64,000 nt of DNA from Methylobacterium amylolyticum (GCF_030700245.1 NZ_JAUYZI010000030.1:19612-83611); one strand, 5' to 3'; positions 24,331-37,402 are shown, counted from the first letter of the stretch. Program-made: numbers and translations. The notes: generated by a model from the letters alone, not told the origin.

Positions 24331-25375
24331 GCCTCGACTGTCCGACGACCGCGCCGCCTGCGCGGCGTCGATCCGCGCCGGCTCGAAGAGCTTCTTCGCC
24401 GCCGGGCTGCTGCTGCCGGCGGCGGTGCGGGCGCCCGCCCACGGGCTCTACGCCTTCTGCCGGCTCTCGGACGATCTCGTGGACGAGGCCGGAACCCGGA
24501 CGGGCCGGATCGCGGCTGTGGCGCGCCTGGAGCGGCGCGTCGCCCGCGCCTATGCCGGCGACCCGGCCGATGCGTCGGCCGACCGGGCCTTCGCGGCGGT
24601 CGTCGCCGCCCACGCCATCCCCGAGGCGCTGCCGCGGGCGCTGATCGAGGGACTGGCCTGGGATGCCCACGGGCGCCGCTACGCGACCCTGGCCGAGTTG
24701 CACGCCTACGCCGCGCGGGTGGCCGGCTCGGTCGGCGCGATGATGGCGCTGGTGATGGGCGTGCGCGATCCGGACGCTCTCGCCCGCGCCTGCGATCTCG
24801 GCGCGGCGATGCAGCTCACCAACATCGCCCGCGACGTCGGCGAGGACGCGCGGATGGGCCGGCTCTACCTGCCGCTCGACTGGCTGGCGGAGGCGGGGAT
24901 CGACCCGGACGCCTTCCTCGCCGATCCGCGGCCGGGCCCGGCGCTCGCCGGCGTGGTGGACCGGCTGCTCGCCGAGGCCGACCGGCTCTACGCCCGCGCA
25001 GAGCCCGGCATCGCCCGGCTGCCCGCCCGCTGCCGCCCGGCAATCCGCGCGGCGGCGCTGATCTACGCCGAGATCGGCCGGGCGGTGACGGCGAACGGCG
25101 GAGACTCGGTCACCCGCCGCGCCCGTGTCGGGACCGCGCGCAAGCTCGCGCTGCTCGCCCGGGCGGCCGCGCCCCGCGCGGCGCCGCGCGGTCTCGCCCT
25201 GCCGCCGCTGCCGCAGACGGCCTTCCTGATCGAGGCGGTGTCCGGCTACCCACCGCGGGCCGCGCGCCGCCTGCCGTCGTGGTGGGACCTCACGGGCCGC
25301 GTCGTCCACGTCCTCGACCTGATCGAGCGGCTGCGCGAGCGCGAGGCGTTCGGGCGGACCGGGGTTGCGCCGTGA
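24311..25375 (+). CDS. crtB: Phytoene synthase CrtB
   Basis: A 354-residue squalene/phytoene synthase family enzyme that joins two geranylgeranyl diphosphates into phytoene. The two Asp-rich Mg-diphosphate motifs are present: RLSDDLVDE (residues 51-59) and NIARDVGEDARMGRLYLP (about 170-187). It starts within the end of crtI (20-bp overlap), so translation is probably coupled. Family length is usual at about 300-350, with an extra Arg/Pro-rich C-terminal section (ARAAAPRAAPRGLALPPLPQ). The product feeds CrtI encoded just upstream. Confidence 0.95.
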   Translation: MPVSPSEPRLSDDRAACAASIRAGSKSFFAAGLLLPAAVRAPAHGLYAFCRLSDDLVDEAGTRTGRIAAVARLERRVARAYAGDPADASADRAFAAVVAAHAIPEALPRALIEGLAWDAHGRRYATLAELHAYAARVAGSVGAMMALVMGVRDPDALARACDLGAAMQLTNIARDVGEDARMGRLYLPLDWLAEAGIDPDAFLADPRPGPALAGVVDRLLAEADRLYARAEPGIARLPARCRPAIRAAALIYAEIGRAVTANGGDSVTRRARVGTARKLALLARAAAPRAAPRGLALPPLPQTAFLIEAVSGYPPRAARRLPSWWDLTGRVVHVLDLIERLREREAFGRTGVAP

Positions 25376-25430
25376 GCGACCGGCTCCGGGTGACGGTCGA
25401 CGAGCCCCGGGAGAGGCCCGCGGCACGGCG

Positions 25431-26069
25431 ATGCGCCGCGTAGCCTGCCTCCACACCGCCGAGAGCAACGTCGCTGTGTTCGACGACGCCCTGGGGCGAT
25501 CGGGCCTGCGCGGGATCGCGCTCGGTCACACCGTGCGGGCCGACCTGCTCGCCGATGCCGAGCGCGCCGGCGGCGTGACGCCGGAGATCGCCGTCCGGAC
25601 CGCGGACGCGCTGCGCGGCCTGTGCGCCAGCGCCGACGCCGTCCTCCTCACCTGCTCGACCCTCGGGCCCGCGGCGGAGGCCGCGGCTGCGGGCGCGCCC
25701 GTCCCGGTCTTGCGCGTCGACGAAGCCCTGGCCCGCCGAGCCGTGGCGGCGGGCGGCCGGGTCGTGGTGCTCTGCGCCGTCGAGACCACGGTGGACCCGA
25801 CCCGCCGCCTGTTCGAGCGGGTCGGATCGGAGACGGGGGCGGAGGTCGTCGTCGCGCTTGTCCCCGGCGCGTGGGACGCGTTCCGGTCCGGCGACCGCGA
25901 GCGCTACTGGGACATGATCGCCCGGAGCGCCGAGGCCGCCGAGCGGGAGGGCGCGGCGTGCGTGGCCCTGGCGCAGGCCTCGATGGCCGCTGCGGCGGAC
26001 CGGGCCCGCACGGACCGTCGGCCCCTCGACAGCCCGAGCGCGGGGCTCGCGGCGGCCGCGGCGATCTGA
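25431..26069 (+). CDS. Asp/Glu racemase-superfamily protein
   Basis: A 212-residue protein with the alpha/beta layout of the aspartate/glutamate/hydantoin racemase group. One candidate catalytic cysteine is Cys75 in VLLTCSTLGPAAEAAA. The second catalytic position, normally Cys late in the chain, falls in CVALAQASMAAAA, where the aligned residue appears to be Ala or Ser rather than Cys. It may therefore not be a true racemase. It follows crtB by 55 bp on the same strand and could be read through from the carotenoid operon, but a link in function is not evident. Confidence 0.7.
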   Translation: MRRVACLHTAESNVAVFDDALGRSGLRGIALGHTVRADLLADAERAGGVTPEIAVRTADALRGLCASADAVLLTCSTLGPAAEAAAAGAPVPVLRVDEALARRAVAAGGRVVVLCAVETTVDPTRRLFERVGSETGAEVVVALVPGAWDAFRSGDRERYWDMIARSAEAAEREGAACVALAQASMAAAADRARTDRRPLDSPSAGLAAAAAI

Positions 26070-26227
26070 GGGGCGCGACGAACGCCGCCCTGTTCGAAAC
26101 CGCTCAGGCCGATCGCCGCCCCGGCGCCACCATCGTGTCCGATCCCGGCGCGGCCAGGGCGGCGCAGCCGGTGAGCCCGCGCCCGCCATGCGTGGACACG
26201 TCGATGGCGACGGCGGTCACGGGCAGT

Positions 26228-27148
26228 TCACTGGAGATGCCGGGCGTAGACCTCGCCGGCCTGCGCCTTCAGCGCCGCCCCGGCCTCTTGCCCGATCCGC
26301 GCCGCCTCCGCCGCGGGCCCCTCGCCGGAGGCCGCCCAGTGCCGGCTGCCGTCGGGCAGGAACAGCAGCCCGTCGATCCGCAGGCGCTCGCCGTCGATCC
26401 GCGCCAGCGCGGCGATCGGCGTCCGGCAGGAGCCGTCGAGTTCGGCGAGCAGCGCCCGCTCCGCCGCGATCGCGGTGGTGGTGCGGGCGCAGGCGATCGG
26501 CGCGAGCAGCGCGCGGATCGCGTCGTCGTCCGCCCGGCACTCGATCCCGAGCGCGCCCTGCGCCACCGCCGGCAGCATCTCCTCCACCGGCAGGACGGAG
26601 CGGGCCATGCCCTCCAGGCCGAGGCGCTGGAGCCCGGCGAGCGCCAGCAGCGTCGCGTCGCACTCCCCCGCCTCCAGCTTGCGCATGCGGGTGTTGGCGT
26701 TGCCGCGCAGGGGCACGACCCGCAGGTCGGGACGGTGCATCAGCACCTGGGCGCCCCGCCGCAGGGAGGAGGTGCCGACCCGCGCGCCCGCGGGCAATCC
26801 GGCGAGCCCGTCCGCGTGCGGCGACAGGAACGCGTCGCGCGGGTCGTCCCGCTCCAGGATGCAGCCGATGACGAGCCCGTCCGGCAGCCACGTCTCGACA
26901 TCCTTCATCGAATGGACGGCGACGTCGACCGCGTCGGCGAACAGGGCCTGCTCCAGTTCCTTGGTGAACAGCCCCTTGCCGCCGATCTCCGAGAGCGGCC
27001 GGTCGAGGATCTTGTCCGCCACGGTGGTCACGACGACCAGCTCCGTCTCCAGGCCCGGATTGGCGGCCACGATCCGGTCGCGCACCATCCCGGTCTGGGC
27101 GAGCGCCATCGGGCTGCCGCGGGTGCCGATGCGCAGGGGACGCTTCAT
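26228..27148 (-). CDS. hemC: Hydroxymethylbilane synthase (porphobilinogen deaminase)
   Basis: A 306-residue enzyme that polymerises four porphobilinogens into hydroxymethylbilane for heme, cobalamin and bacteriochlorophyll. It begins LRIGTRGSPMALAQ, has HSMKDVETWLPDGL, RGNANTRMRKLEAGECDATLLA-type motifs in order, and the dipyrromethane-cofactor cysteine in DGSCRTPIAALA. Family length is normal. The start MKRPLRIG is the one conserved in the family; an upstream in-frame start adds a basic tail. It is divergent from the phosphoesterase gene with about 200 bp between the starts. Confidence 0.96.
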   Translation of the reverse strand: MKRPLRIGTRGSPMALAQTGMVRDRIVAANPGLETELVVVTTVADKILDRPLSEIGGKGLFTKELEQALFADAVDVAVHSMKDVETWLPDGLVIGCILERDDPRDAFLSPHADGLAGLPAGARVGTSSLRRGAQVLMHRPDLRVVPLRGNANTRMRKLEAGECDATLLALAGLQRLGLEGMARSVLPVEEMLPAVAQGALGIECRADDDAIRALLAPIACARTTTAIAAERALLAELDGSCRTPIAALARIDGERLRIDGLLFLPDGSRHWAASGEGPAAEAARIGQEAGAALKAQAGEVYARHLQ

Positions 27149-27354
27149 CGTGGGTGTGACTTTTCGCACGGAGAGGGCGGGCGGTTCGCCCTTATAGCGG
27201 GACTGGGCCGGCAAGCCATCTCCGCACCCGTGCAAAAGCCTACGCTTCACACGCGCGAAACGGTGTCGGCGCATGATCGCGCAGCCGCCCCGGTTTGGCC
27301 GGACTGCCCGGGTATCGTCCCGATCGACCTTCCTCGACCCTTCGAGACGCCGCC

Positions 27355-28251
27355 ATGCTGATCCTGCCGAGCCGCCGGCAGTTCCTGACCGGGCTCGGCG
27401 CGGGCGCCGGCCTCGTGGCCGCCACCGGCGTCTACGCCTTCGACGTGGAGCCCCTGCACCGGCTGGTGGTGACGCGCTACGCCCCGGCGCTGCCGCGCTG
27501 GAACCCGGAGCTGCGGCTGCGGGTGGCGGTGCTCGCCGACTTCCACGTCTGCGAGCCGTTCATGCCCTTCGACCGGGTCGCGGAGATCGTCGACGCCACC
27601 AATGCCCTGAAGCCCGACCTCGTGCTGATGCTCGGCGATTACCCGGCCGGGCGGATCGCGTGGCGCCGGCTGCCGCTAGCCGAGTTCGCGCGTTTGGCGG
27701 AGGGGCTCAAGGCGCCGCTCGGCGTCCACGCCATCCTCGGCAACCACGATTGGTGGGACGACGAACAGGTCCAGCGCGCCCGGGCTGGCACGCCGGCGGT
27801 CAAGCGCCTGCTGGAGGATCGCGGCATCCCGGTGCTGGAGAACGGCGCGGTGCGCCTCGCCAAGGACGGGCACCCGTTCTGGCTCGCCGGGCTCGCCGAT
27901 CAGCAGCCGTTCTACGGCCTCGAGACCGGCCTCGAAGATCTGCCGGGAACGCTCGCCCTGATCACCGACGACGCGCCGGTGCTCCTGATGGCGCACGAGC
28001 CCTACATCTTCCCGGAGGTTCCGGAGCGGGTCGCGCTGACGCTCGCGGGCCACACCCACGGCGGCCAGGTGCGCCTGTTCGGGCGCTCGCCCGCCATCCG
28101 CCGGGTCCGGGGGATCGACGTGTCCTACGGCCACGTGGTCGCGGACGGCCGGCACATGATCGTGTCGGGCGGTTTCGGCGTGAGCCGCATGCCCGTGCGC
28201 CTGGGCGTGCCGCCGGAGATCGTGCTCCTCGACCTCGGCGCCCGCGCCTGA
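27355..28251 (+). CDS. Tat-exported calcineurin-like metallophosphoesterase
   Basis: A 298-residue phosphoesterase with a twin-arginine leader (PSRRQFLTGLGAGAGLVAA). The two-metal motifs occur in order: LADFHVCEPF, LGDYPAG, GNHDWWDDE, MAHEPYIF and AGHTHGGQVRLFG. It belongs to the YkuE/LpxH-like group, so it probably cleaves a phosphoester or a lipid-linked pyrophosphate outside the cytoplasm. The first motif has Phe between Asp and His (DFH), normal for the group. Substrate unknown. The next gene, 47 bp on, encodes a small exported protein. Confidence 0.88.
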   Translation: MLILPSRRQFLTGLGAGAGLVAATGVYAFDVEPLHRLVVTRYAPALPRWNPELRLRVAVLADFHVCEPFMPFDRVAEIVDATNALKPDLVLMLGDYPAGRIAWRRLPLAEFARLAEGLKAPLGVHAILGNHDWWDDEQVQRARAGTPAVKRLLEDRGIPVLENGAVRLAKDGHPFWLAGLADQQPFYGLETGLEDLPGTLALITDDAPVLLMAHEPYIFPEVPERVALTLAGHTHGGQVRLFGRSPAIRRVRGIDVSYGHVVADGRHMIVSGGFGVSRMPVRLGVPPEIVLLDLGARA

Positions 28252-28298
28252 TCGCCGCGGCGCTGGCGGCCATCGGGCGGCGCGCTAGCTCACCGGTC

Positions 28299-28754
28299 AT
28301 GCGCGCCGCCACGCTCCTCGCCCTCGCCGCCCTCGGTGCCAGCCTCCCGGCGCGCGCCGACGAGTGCGGGACGCTGATCGCCCGCGTCGCCGCGGAGACC
28401 GGCGCGGCGGTCGAGCGCCAGAGCACCGACTACGCGAGCTTCACCGCAGGCCCCGACACGACGCTGACGCTCGCCTGCGGTGCCCCGGCGCTGTCCTCGG
28501 TCGGCGCGCAGTTCCGCGGGGCGAGCCCGCCGGAGACCTACTACGACCTGTTCGCCAAGGCCGGCCACGCGGTGACGGGGATCGACACGGCCGTGATCGC
28601 CGAGGCCGCCCACCGCGCCCAGGCCACCGCGACCCGCATGCGCCACAGCAACGTCGATCTGGGCGGCGCCCGGGTCACCTGCTCGGCCATGAACGCCCCG
28701 GACAAGGGGCCGCTGACGCTGTGCGCGGTGATCGAGCACAGCGACCGGAGCTGA
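28299..28754 (+). CDS. Small exported protein with four to five cysteines, function unknown
   Basis: A 151-residue product with signal peptide MRAATLLALAALGASLPARA, then DECGTLIARVAAETGAAVER. Mature cysteines (ADECGT, LACGAP, VTCSAM, TLCAVIE) suggest two periplasmic disulfides. The middle part (YYDLFAKAGHAVTG) is helical. No named family recognised. It follows the phosphoesterase gene on the same strand and may share its message. It ends 10 bp from the convergent end of pccB. Confidence 0.6.
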   Translation: MRAATLLALAALGASLPARADECGTLIARVAAETGAAVERQSTDYASFTAGPDTTLTLACGAPALSSVGAQFRGASPPETYYDLFAKAGHAVTGIDTAVIAEAAHRAQATATRMRHSNVDLGGARVTCSAMNAPDKGPLTLCAVIEHSDRS

Positions 28755-28764
28755 GGATGCCCGC

Positions 28765-30297
<1,533 letters not shown>

Positions 30298-30444
30298 CGC
30301 GGTATCCGCCCCTGACCGTGTGCCCGCCCGCAGGCTCCGCCCGGGGCGAAGCTTATGCGTTCGCTGACGGCGGCCTTAGCACGGGCTCATCAGGCGGCAA
30401 ACCGACGCGGACGAAGTTGAACCGAGACTTTCGGGGGGAGAGAA

Positions 30445-30519
30445 TGGTGGACGGTGCAGGGATCGAACCTGCGACCTTTCCCGTGTGAAGGGAACGCACT
30501 ACCGCTGTGCTAACCGTCC
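30445..30519 (-). tRNA. tRNA-Val (anticodon CAC)
   Basis: A 75-nt tRNA on the minus strand. Acceptor stem GGACGGT pairs with ACCGTCC, the anticodon loop is TTCACAC (anticodon CAC, reading GUG), the T arm is GCAGGTTCGATCCCTGC, and the CCA end is encoded. Confidence 0.96.
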
Positions 30520-30700
30520 GTCCGCCGCGTTCGGGCCGCGACGCGGAAGCCGTGGCGCTCAGCGCCGCCAGCGACCGGATGCCGGCCTTCTAGGGTGCGG
30601 CGGCCGGGGGCGTCAAGCGCGGGCAGGGGAAGTTTTCCGGCTCCGGAAAGTTCCCGGCCGCGAGGTTGACAAGGCGGGCCGGCCGGTGCGCTGTGCCGCG

Positions 30701-31024
30701 ATGGACGAGACCCGAGCGGGCGAGCGGCCGGACGACGCCGCGGTGGCGGCCGGGCCGCGGGTGGCCATCACCTACTGCACGCAGTGCAACTGGCTGCTGC
30801 GCGCCGCCTGGATGGCGCAGGAACTGCTCTCGACCTTCCGCGGCGACCTCGGCGAGGTGGCGCTGATTCCCGCCAGCGGCGGGACCTTCCGGATCGAGGT
30901 CGGCCCCGCCCTGGTCTGGGAGCGGGTGCGGGACGGCGGCTTCCCCGACGTGAAGGCCCTGAAGCAGCGCGTGCGCGACCGTCTCGACCCGGCGCGCGAT
31001 CTCGGCCATATCGACCGGCCATGA
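30701..31024 (+). CDS. SelT/SelW/SelH (Rdx)-family thioredoxin-like protein
   Basis: A 107-residue protein with the family's opening strand and redox motif VAITYCTQCNWLLRAAWMAQ (Cys26-Thr-Gln-Cys29). In selenium-using relatives the second cysteine is selenocysteine; here both codons are ordinary Cys. The rest (STFRGDLGEVALIPASGG, FPDVKALKQRVRDRLDP) follows the Rdx fold. A thiol-redox role is inferred from the fold; partners are unknown. It is upstream of the sensor kinase gene, 55 bp apart, and may be co-transcribed with it. Confidence 0.88.
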   Translation: MDETRAGERPDDAAVAAGPRVAITYCTQCNWLLRAAWMAQELLSTFRGDLGEVALIPASGGTFRIEVGPALVWERVRDGGFPDVKALKQRVRDRLDPARDLGHIDRP

Positions 31025-31079
31025 CGCGACGCATCGGCGAGGGCCCCGCAGGGCACCGCGGTCCGGGGAAGGGCCGGGC

Positions 31080-33296
31080 TTGAGCCCCGAGCGCGAGGGC
31101 AGCGGCACCGCCGTCCCCGCGGTGGTCCCCGCGCGCCGGTCGTGGCTGTCGCGACGGCTGCACCGGTTCGGCCGCAACGGCTTCTCGACGCAGGTCTACC
31201 TGATCGCCCTGGTGGTGGCGCTGATCGGGCCCGGCCTGATCTTCACCGGCATCCTGCTGATGCGCTACGCCTCGGCCGAGCGCGCCCGCTTCGAGCAGGA
31301 CGCCCGCGAGAACGTGCGCGGCATCGGCCTGTCGCTCGACCGGGACACGGCGGGGCTCGTCTCGGTGCTTCAGACGCTCGCGACCTCGCCGCGGATCCGC
31401 GACGGCGATTTCGCCGCCTTCGACGCGCAGGCGCGCCTCGTGCGCGAGTCGATCGATCTCGACGTGCTGCTGCGCCGGCCCGATGGCCAGGAGATGGTCA
31501 ACACCGGCGTGCCCCGCGGCGCGCCGCTGCCGCTGGTGCCGCTGCCCTTCGACCACGACCTCGCCAAGGGCACGCAGCGGGCGATGGTGAGCGGCTTCGT
31601 GCCCGGCCCGACCCCGGATCAGGCGAGCTACGCGGTCGGCGTTCCGGTGATGATGGACGGCGAGGTCGCCTACATCCTCAGCTTCACCGTGCCGCTCTCC
31701 CGCCTCCAGGGCATCCTCGCCCGCGAGGTCGTGCAGGGCTGGACGACCGGCATCTCGGACCGGAACGGGACCGTGCTGGCGCGCCTGCCCGATCCCGGTG
31801 CGGTGGTCGGGCGGCCGCGGCTCGCCACCCTGCGCCAGACGCAGACCGGGACGCCCGGCGTCTGGGAGGGGCAGGACCGCCAGCACAGGCCGGTGGTGGT
31901 GATCGAGGCCCGCTCCCGGCTGACCGGCTGGACCGTGGGGACCAGCATCCCGCAGGTGCTGGTCGACGCCCGGGTCCGCCGCTGGGTCTGGGCCTTCGCC
32001 GGCTTCGGCCTCCTGGTGCTGGCGACCTCGTCGGTGCTCGCTGTCAACCTGTGGTCCCGGGTCTCGCGGCCCCTGCGGATCCTGGCCGCCTCCGGCCCGG
32101 CGCTCGCCCGCGGCGAGGCGATCCCGCGCGTGCCCTCGCCGGTGCACGAGATCCAGCGGCTCGGGGCGGTGCTGGCCGAGGCGTCGCAGCGCCTGCGCAC
32201 CCGCGAGGAGGAGCGCGACCGGGCGCTGGAGGAGACCCGGCGCGGCCTCTCGGCGCTCAGCGAGAGCGAGGCGCGGTTCCGGCACATGGCCGATTCGGCC
32301 CCCGCGCTGATCTGGATGACCGACGATGCGGGCGAGGTCAGCTTCGCCAACCTGCATTTCGAGCACCTGTTCGGCATGCCCGCGGCGGAACTCGCCGACG
32401 AGGGCTGGCACCGGATCGTGCACCCCGACGACCTCGAAGCGTTCCGCGTCACCTTCCAGGAGGCGTTCGACGCCCGGGCGCCGTTCCGCACCGAGGTCCG
32501 GGTGATCGACCGCACCGGGGCGGTGCGCTGGCTGCGTTGCGAGGGCGTGCCGCGCCTCGACGATGCCGGGCGCTTCCTCGGCTACACCGGCTGCAACGTC
32601 GACATCACCGACGCGAAGTTCGCCGAGGAGCACCTGCTGCTCCTGATCCACGAGCTGAACCACCGGGTGAAGAACACCCTGGCCACCGTCCAGTCGATCG
32701 CCGGGCAGTCCCTGCGCGGTCTCGAAGGCCCGGAGGCCGACGCCGCTCGCGCCGCCTTCGAGGCGCGGCTGCTGGCGCTCGCCCGGGTGCACGACGTGCT
32801 GACCCGCGAGAGCTGGGACGGCGCCGAGCTGTCGGCGGTGGTCGCCGACGCCATCCGCCCGCTCGAATCGACCGACGGCAGCCCCTCGCGCTTCCGCGTC
32901 GTCGGCCCGGCTCTGCGCCTGCCGCCGCGGCTGGCGCTGTCGATCGCCATGGCGCTGCACGAGCTCGGCACCAACGCGGTCAAGTACGGCGCGCTCTCGG
33001 CGGAGGGCGGGCAGGTCGGGATCGCCTGGACGGTGCGGCGCGAGGGCGAGACGCGGCTGACCCTGCGCTGGACCGAGAGCGGCGGCCCGCCGGTGCAGAA
33101 GCCGACCCGCACCGGCTTCGGCTCGCGGCTGATCGAGCGCAGCCTCGCCCGGGAACTCGCGGGGGAGGTGACGCTCAGCTACGAGCCCGCCGGCGTGGTC
33201 TGTACCATCGACGCGCCGGTGCCGCCGCCGGGCCTGATGGAGCGCAAGAGCGCCGTGGCCCCGGCGCGGATCGCGCCGCTGCCGCTGGCGGGTTAG
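31080..33296 (+). CDS. Membrane HWE-family sensor histidine kinase with PAS domain
   Basis: A 738-residue kinase: one membrane helix at about 40-61, an extracytoplasmic Cache-like sensor of about 240 residues, a second helix near 300-323, a HAMP-like linker with coiled coil, a PAS domain (about 395-515, HMADSAPALIWMTDDAGEVS), and an HWE kinase core. The phospho-accepting His is about residue 528 (HELNHRVKNTLATVQS). The N box is ALHELGTNAVKYGALS, followed by the WTE motif (LRWTESGGPP). It starts at a TTG by best fit; an internal GTG is possible. No response regulator gene is adjacent, so the target is unknown. Convergent with tex across a dispersed repeat. Confidence 0.88.
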   Translation: MSPEREGSGTAVPAVVPARRSWLSRRLHRFGRNGFSTQVYLIALVVALIGPGLIFTGILLMRYASAERARFEQDARENVRGIGLSLDRDTAGLVSVLQTLATSPRIRDGDFAAFDAQARLVRESIDLDVLLRRPDGQEMVNTGVPRGAPLPLVPLPFDHDLAKGTQRAMVSGFVPGPTPDQASYAVGVPVMMDGEVAYILSFTVPLSRLQGILAREVVQGWTTGISDRNGTVLARLPDPGAVVGRPRLATLRQTQTGTPGVWEGQDRQHRPVVVIEARSRLTGWTVGTSIPQVLVDARVRRWVWAFAGFGLLVLATSSVLAVNLWSRVSRPLRILAASGPALARGEAIPRVPSPVHEIQRLGAVLAEASQRLRTREEERDRALEETRRGLSALSESEARFRHMADSAPALIWMTDDAGEVSFANLHFEHLFGMPAAELADEGWHRIVHPDDLEAFRVTFQEAFDARAPFRTEVRVIDRTGAVRWLRCEGVPRLDDAGRFLGYTGCNVDITDAKFAEEHLLLLIHELNHRVKNTLATVQSIAGQSLRGLEGPEADAARAAFEARLLALARVHDVLTRESWDGAELSAVVADAIRPLESTDGSPSRFRVVGPALRLPPRLALSIAMALHELGTNAVKYGALSAEGGQVGIAWTVRREGETRLTLRWTESGGPPVQKPTRTGFGSRLIERSLARELAGEVTLSYEPAGVVCTIDAPVPPPGLMERKSAVAPARIAPLPLAG

Positions 33297-33350
33297 GCGC
33301 GATCGTCATCGCGAACGTCGGCGAAGCGACGCGGGGCTGCGCCCGTTGCC

Positions 33351-33465
33351 TAGAGCCGTTCCCGATCGCGTTGCAATCGGGCTCGACTCTAAGTCCTTGT
33401 TTTGACACGCTCTCTTTCGCCGAACCGGCGTCCACTTCGGCGGAGAGCGCTCTAGCGAGAGCGCT
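33351..33465. repeat. Dispersed palindromic repeat between convergent genes
   Basis: The stretch starts TAGAGCCGTTCCCGATCGCG, returns through an inverted CTCGACTCTA, then has CTCTTTCGCCGAACCGG and CCACTTCGGCGGAGAGCGC. It ends in a hairpin with perfect 8-bp arms (AGCGCTCT-AGCG-AGAGCGCT at 33446-33465). The second half recurs at 52498-52545. It resembles the short mobile palindromic elements scattered in Rhizobiales genomes and could serve as a terminator for the kinase and tex genes. Confidence 0.7.
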
Positions 33466-33510
33466 GCCGGATCGCCTCGCTCCGCGCGCAGAAGCGGCGG
33501 GCAGCCACCA

Positions 33511-35838
<2,328 letters not shown>

Positions 35839-36050
35839 GGCGGCTCCGACGAAGGGGCGAGCCCAGGGCATAAGCTCCCCGCCGCCGGGTGAGAAGGCGG
35901 TGCCGCGTCCCGAGCGCGACCCGTGCGGCACCGGCTCTGGACGCGGGCGCGCGAAACCGTCAGGCTCGCCCCATCCCCCCAGCAGCCGGGACCGTCGAGG
36001 CGCCGCCGCGCGACGTCCCGGCGCGCCGTCCCAACACGAGCCCATTCCCC

Positions 36051-37244
36051 ATGACCGATCCGGTGTCCCCCGTGCTCGACCTCGCCGCCGGCCTGTCGCC
36101 GCGGATCCAGGGCATCCGCACCAGCCAGATCGGGCTGGTGGCCGACCGCGGCCGCGACGACCCCGACGTGGTCAAGCTGTGGATCGGCGAGGGCGACCTG
36201 CCGACGCCGGACTTCATCGTCGAGGCCGCGCACCGGGCGATGCGCGCCGGGCACACGCGCTACGTCACCTCGCTCGGCCTGCCCCGCCTGCGGGAAGCGC
36301 TCTCGGCCTACCACGCCCGGCACTGGGGGGTGGACGTGCCCGCCGAGCGCTTCGCGGTGACGGTCGGCGGCATGAACGCGATCATGCAGGCGGCGCAGGC
36401 GCTGCTGGAGCCCGGCGACGAGATCGTCATGCCGTCCCCGGGCTGGCCGAACCTCGCGGAGGCCGTGCGCGTCACCGGCGGCGTGCCGGTCACCGTGCCC
36501 TATCGCGTCGGGCCGGACGGGCGGTTCTCGCTGCCGCTGGAGGACATCGCCGCCGCGATCACCCCGCGGACCCGGGTGGTGATGGTCAACTCGCCGTCGA
36601 ACCCCACCGGCTGGATCATGCCGCGCGCCGAGATGATCGCGCTCCGCGACCTCGCCCGGGCGCGGGGCCTGTGGCTCCTCGCCGACGAAGTCTACGCCCA
36701 CTTCAACTACGGCGACGGGCTCACCCCGTCCTTCCTTCAGATCTGCACCGAGGACGACCGCCTGATCGTCGCCAACACGTTTTCCAAGAACTGGGCGATG
36801 ACCGGCTGGCGCGCCGGCTGGCTGATCTTTCCGCGCGGGCTGGGGCCGGTGTTCGCCAAGCTCGGCCAGTACAACACCACCTCGATCCCGACCTTCGTGC
36901 AGCACGCCGCGGTCGCCGCGCTCGACGAGGGCGACGGCTTCATCCGCGAGACGGTGGCCCGCTGCGCCGAGAGCCGCGCGATCCTGGTGGACGGGCTGAC
37001 GCGCCTGCCGGGGGTGACGGCGGCGGCGCCGGACGGGGCGTTCTACCTCATGGCCCGCCTGTCCGAGGGCGAGCGGAGCCTCGACCTCGCCTTCCGGCTC
37101 CTCAGCGAGGCGAAAGTCGGCGTCGCGCCGGGCACGGCCTTCGGTCCCGAAGGTGAGGGCTTCGTGCGGATGTGCTTCGCCATCAGCCCGGCGCTCGCGC
37201 GCGAGGCGGTGAGCCGCTTATCGGCCGTGCTCGGCGGCCGGTAG
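36051..37244 (+). CDS. PLP-dependent class I/II aminotransferase
   Basis: A 397-residue fold-type I aminotransferase of the aspartate aminotransferase superfamily. It has LWIGEGDLPTPDFIVEAA, the cofactor-contact motif NSPSNPTGWIMPRAE, DEVYAHFNYGDG, the Schiff-base lysine in TFSKNWAMTGWRAGW, and a C-terminal MCFAISPALAREA in place of the usual R-(F/I)-S. Substrate cannot be assigned. It is divergent from tex. A second, distinct aminotransferase of the same superfamily is encoded at 44-45 kb. Confidence 0.88.
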   Translation: MTDPVSPVLDLAAGLSPRIQGIRTSQIGLVADRGRDDPDVVKLWIGEGDLPTPDFIVEAAHRAMRAGHTRYVTSLGLPRLREALSAYHARHWGVDVPAERFAVTVGGMNAIMQAAQALLEPGDEIVMPSPGWPNLAEAVRVTGGVPVTVPYRVGPDGRFSLPLEDIAAAITPRTRVVMVNSPSNPTGWIMPRAEMIALRDLARARGLWLLADEVYAHFNYGDGLTPSFLQICTEDDRLIVANTFSKNWAMTGWRAGWLIFPRGLGPVFAKLGQYNTTSIPTFVQHAAVAALDEGDGFIRETVARCAESRAILVDGLTRLPGVTAAAPDGAFYLMARLSEGERSLDLAFRLLSEAKVGVAPGTAFGPEGEGFVRMCFAISPALAREAVSRLSAVLGGR

Positions 37245-37402
37245 GCGCACTGCACTAGGATCTCGCGCGGGAGCGAGCTGCCGCAAGGTCGCGTTCCGTG
37301 CCCGCGCGCCGGGGCCGCGGCGTTGCGGCTGGACTTGACGGGGCGCTCTCCCCATAACCGGCCCGGGCGCGGCCGGACCGCGTCACGAGCCCGGAACCGG
37401 CG

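Noticed and set aside
30701..31024. Possible selenoprotein
   Set aside because: The SelW-like motif has ordinary Cys codons at both positions and no in-frame TGA, so no selenocysteine is needed.
30768..32960. 730-codon minus-strand frame
   Set aside because: Antisense to the SelW-like and HWE kinase genes; low-complexity Arg/Gly/Ala product with no homology pattern.
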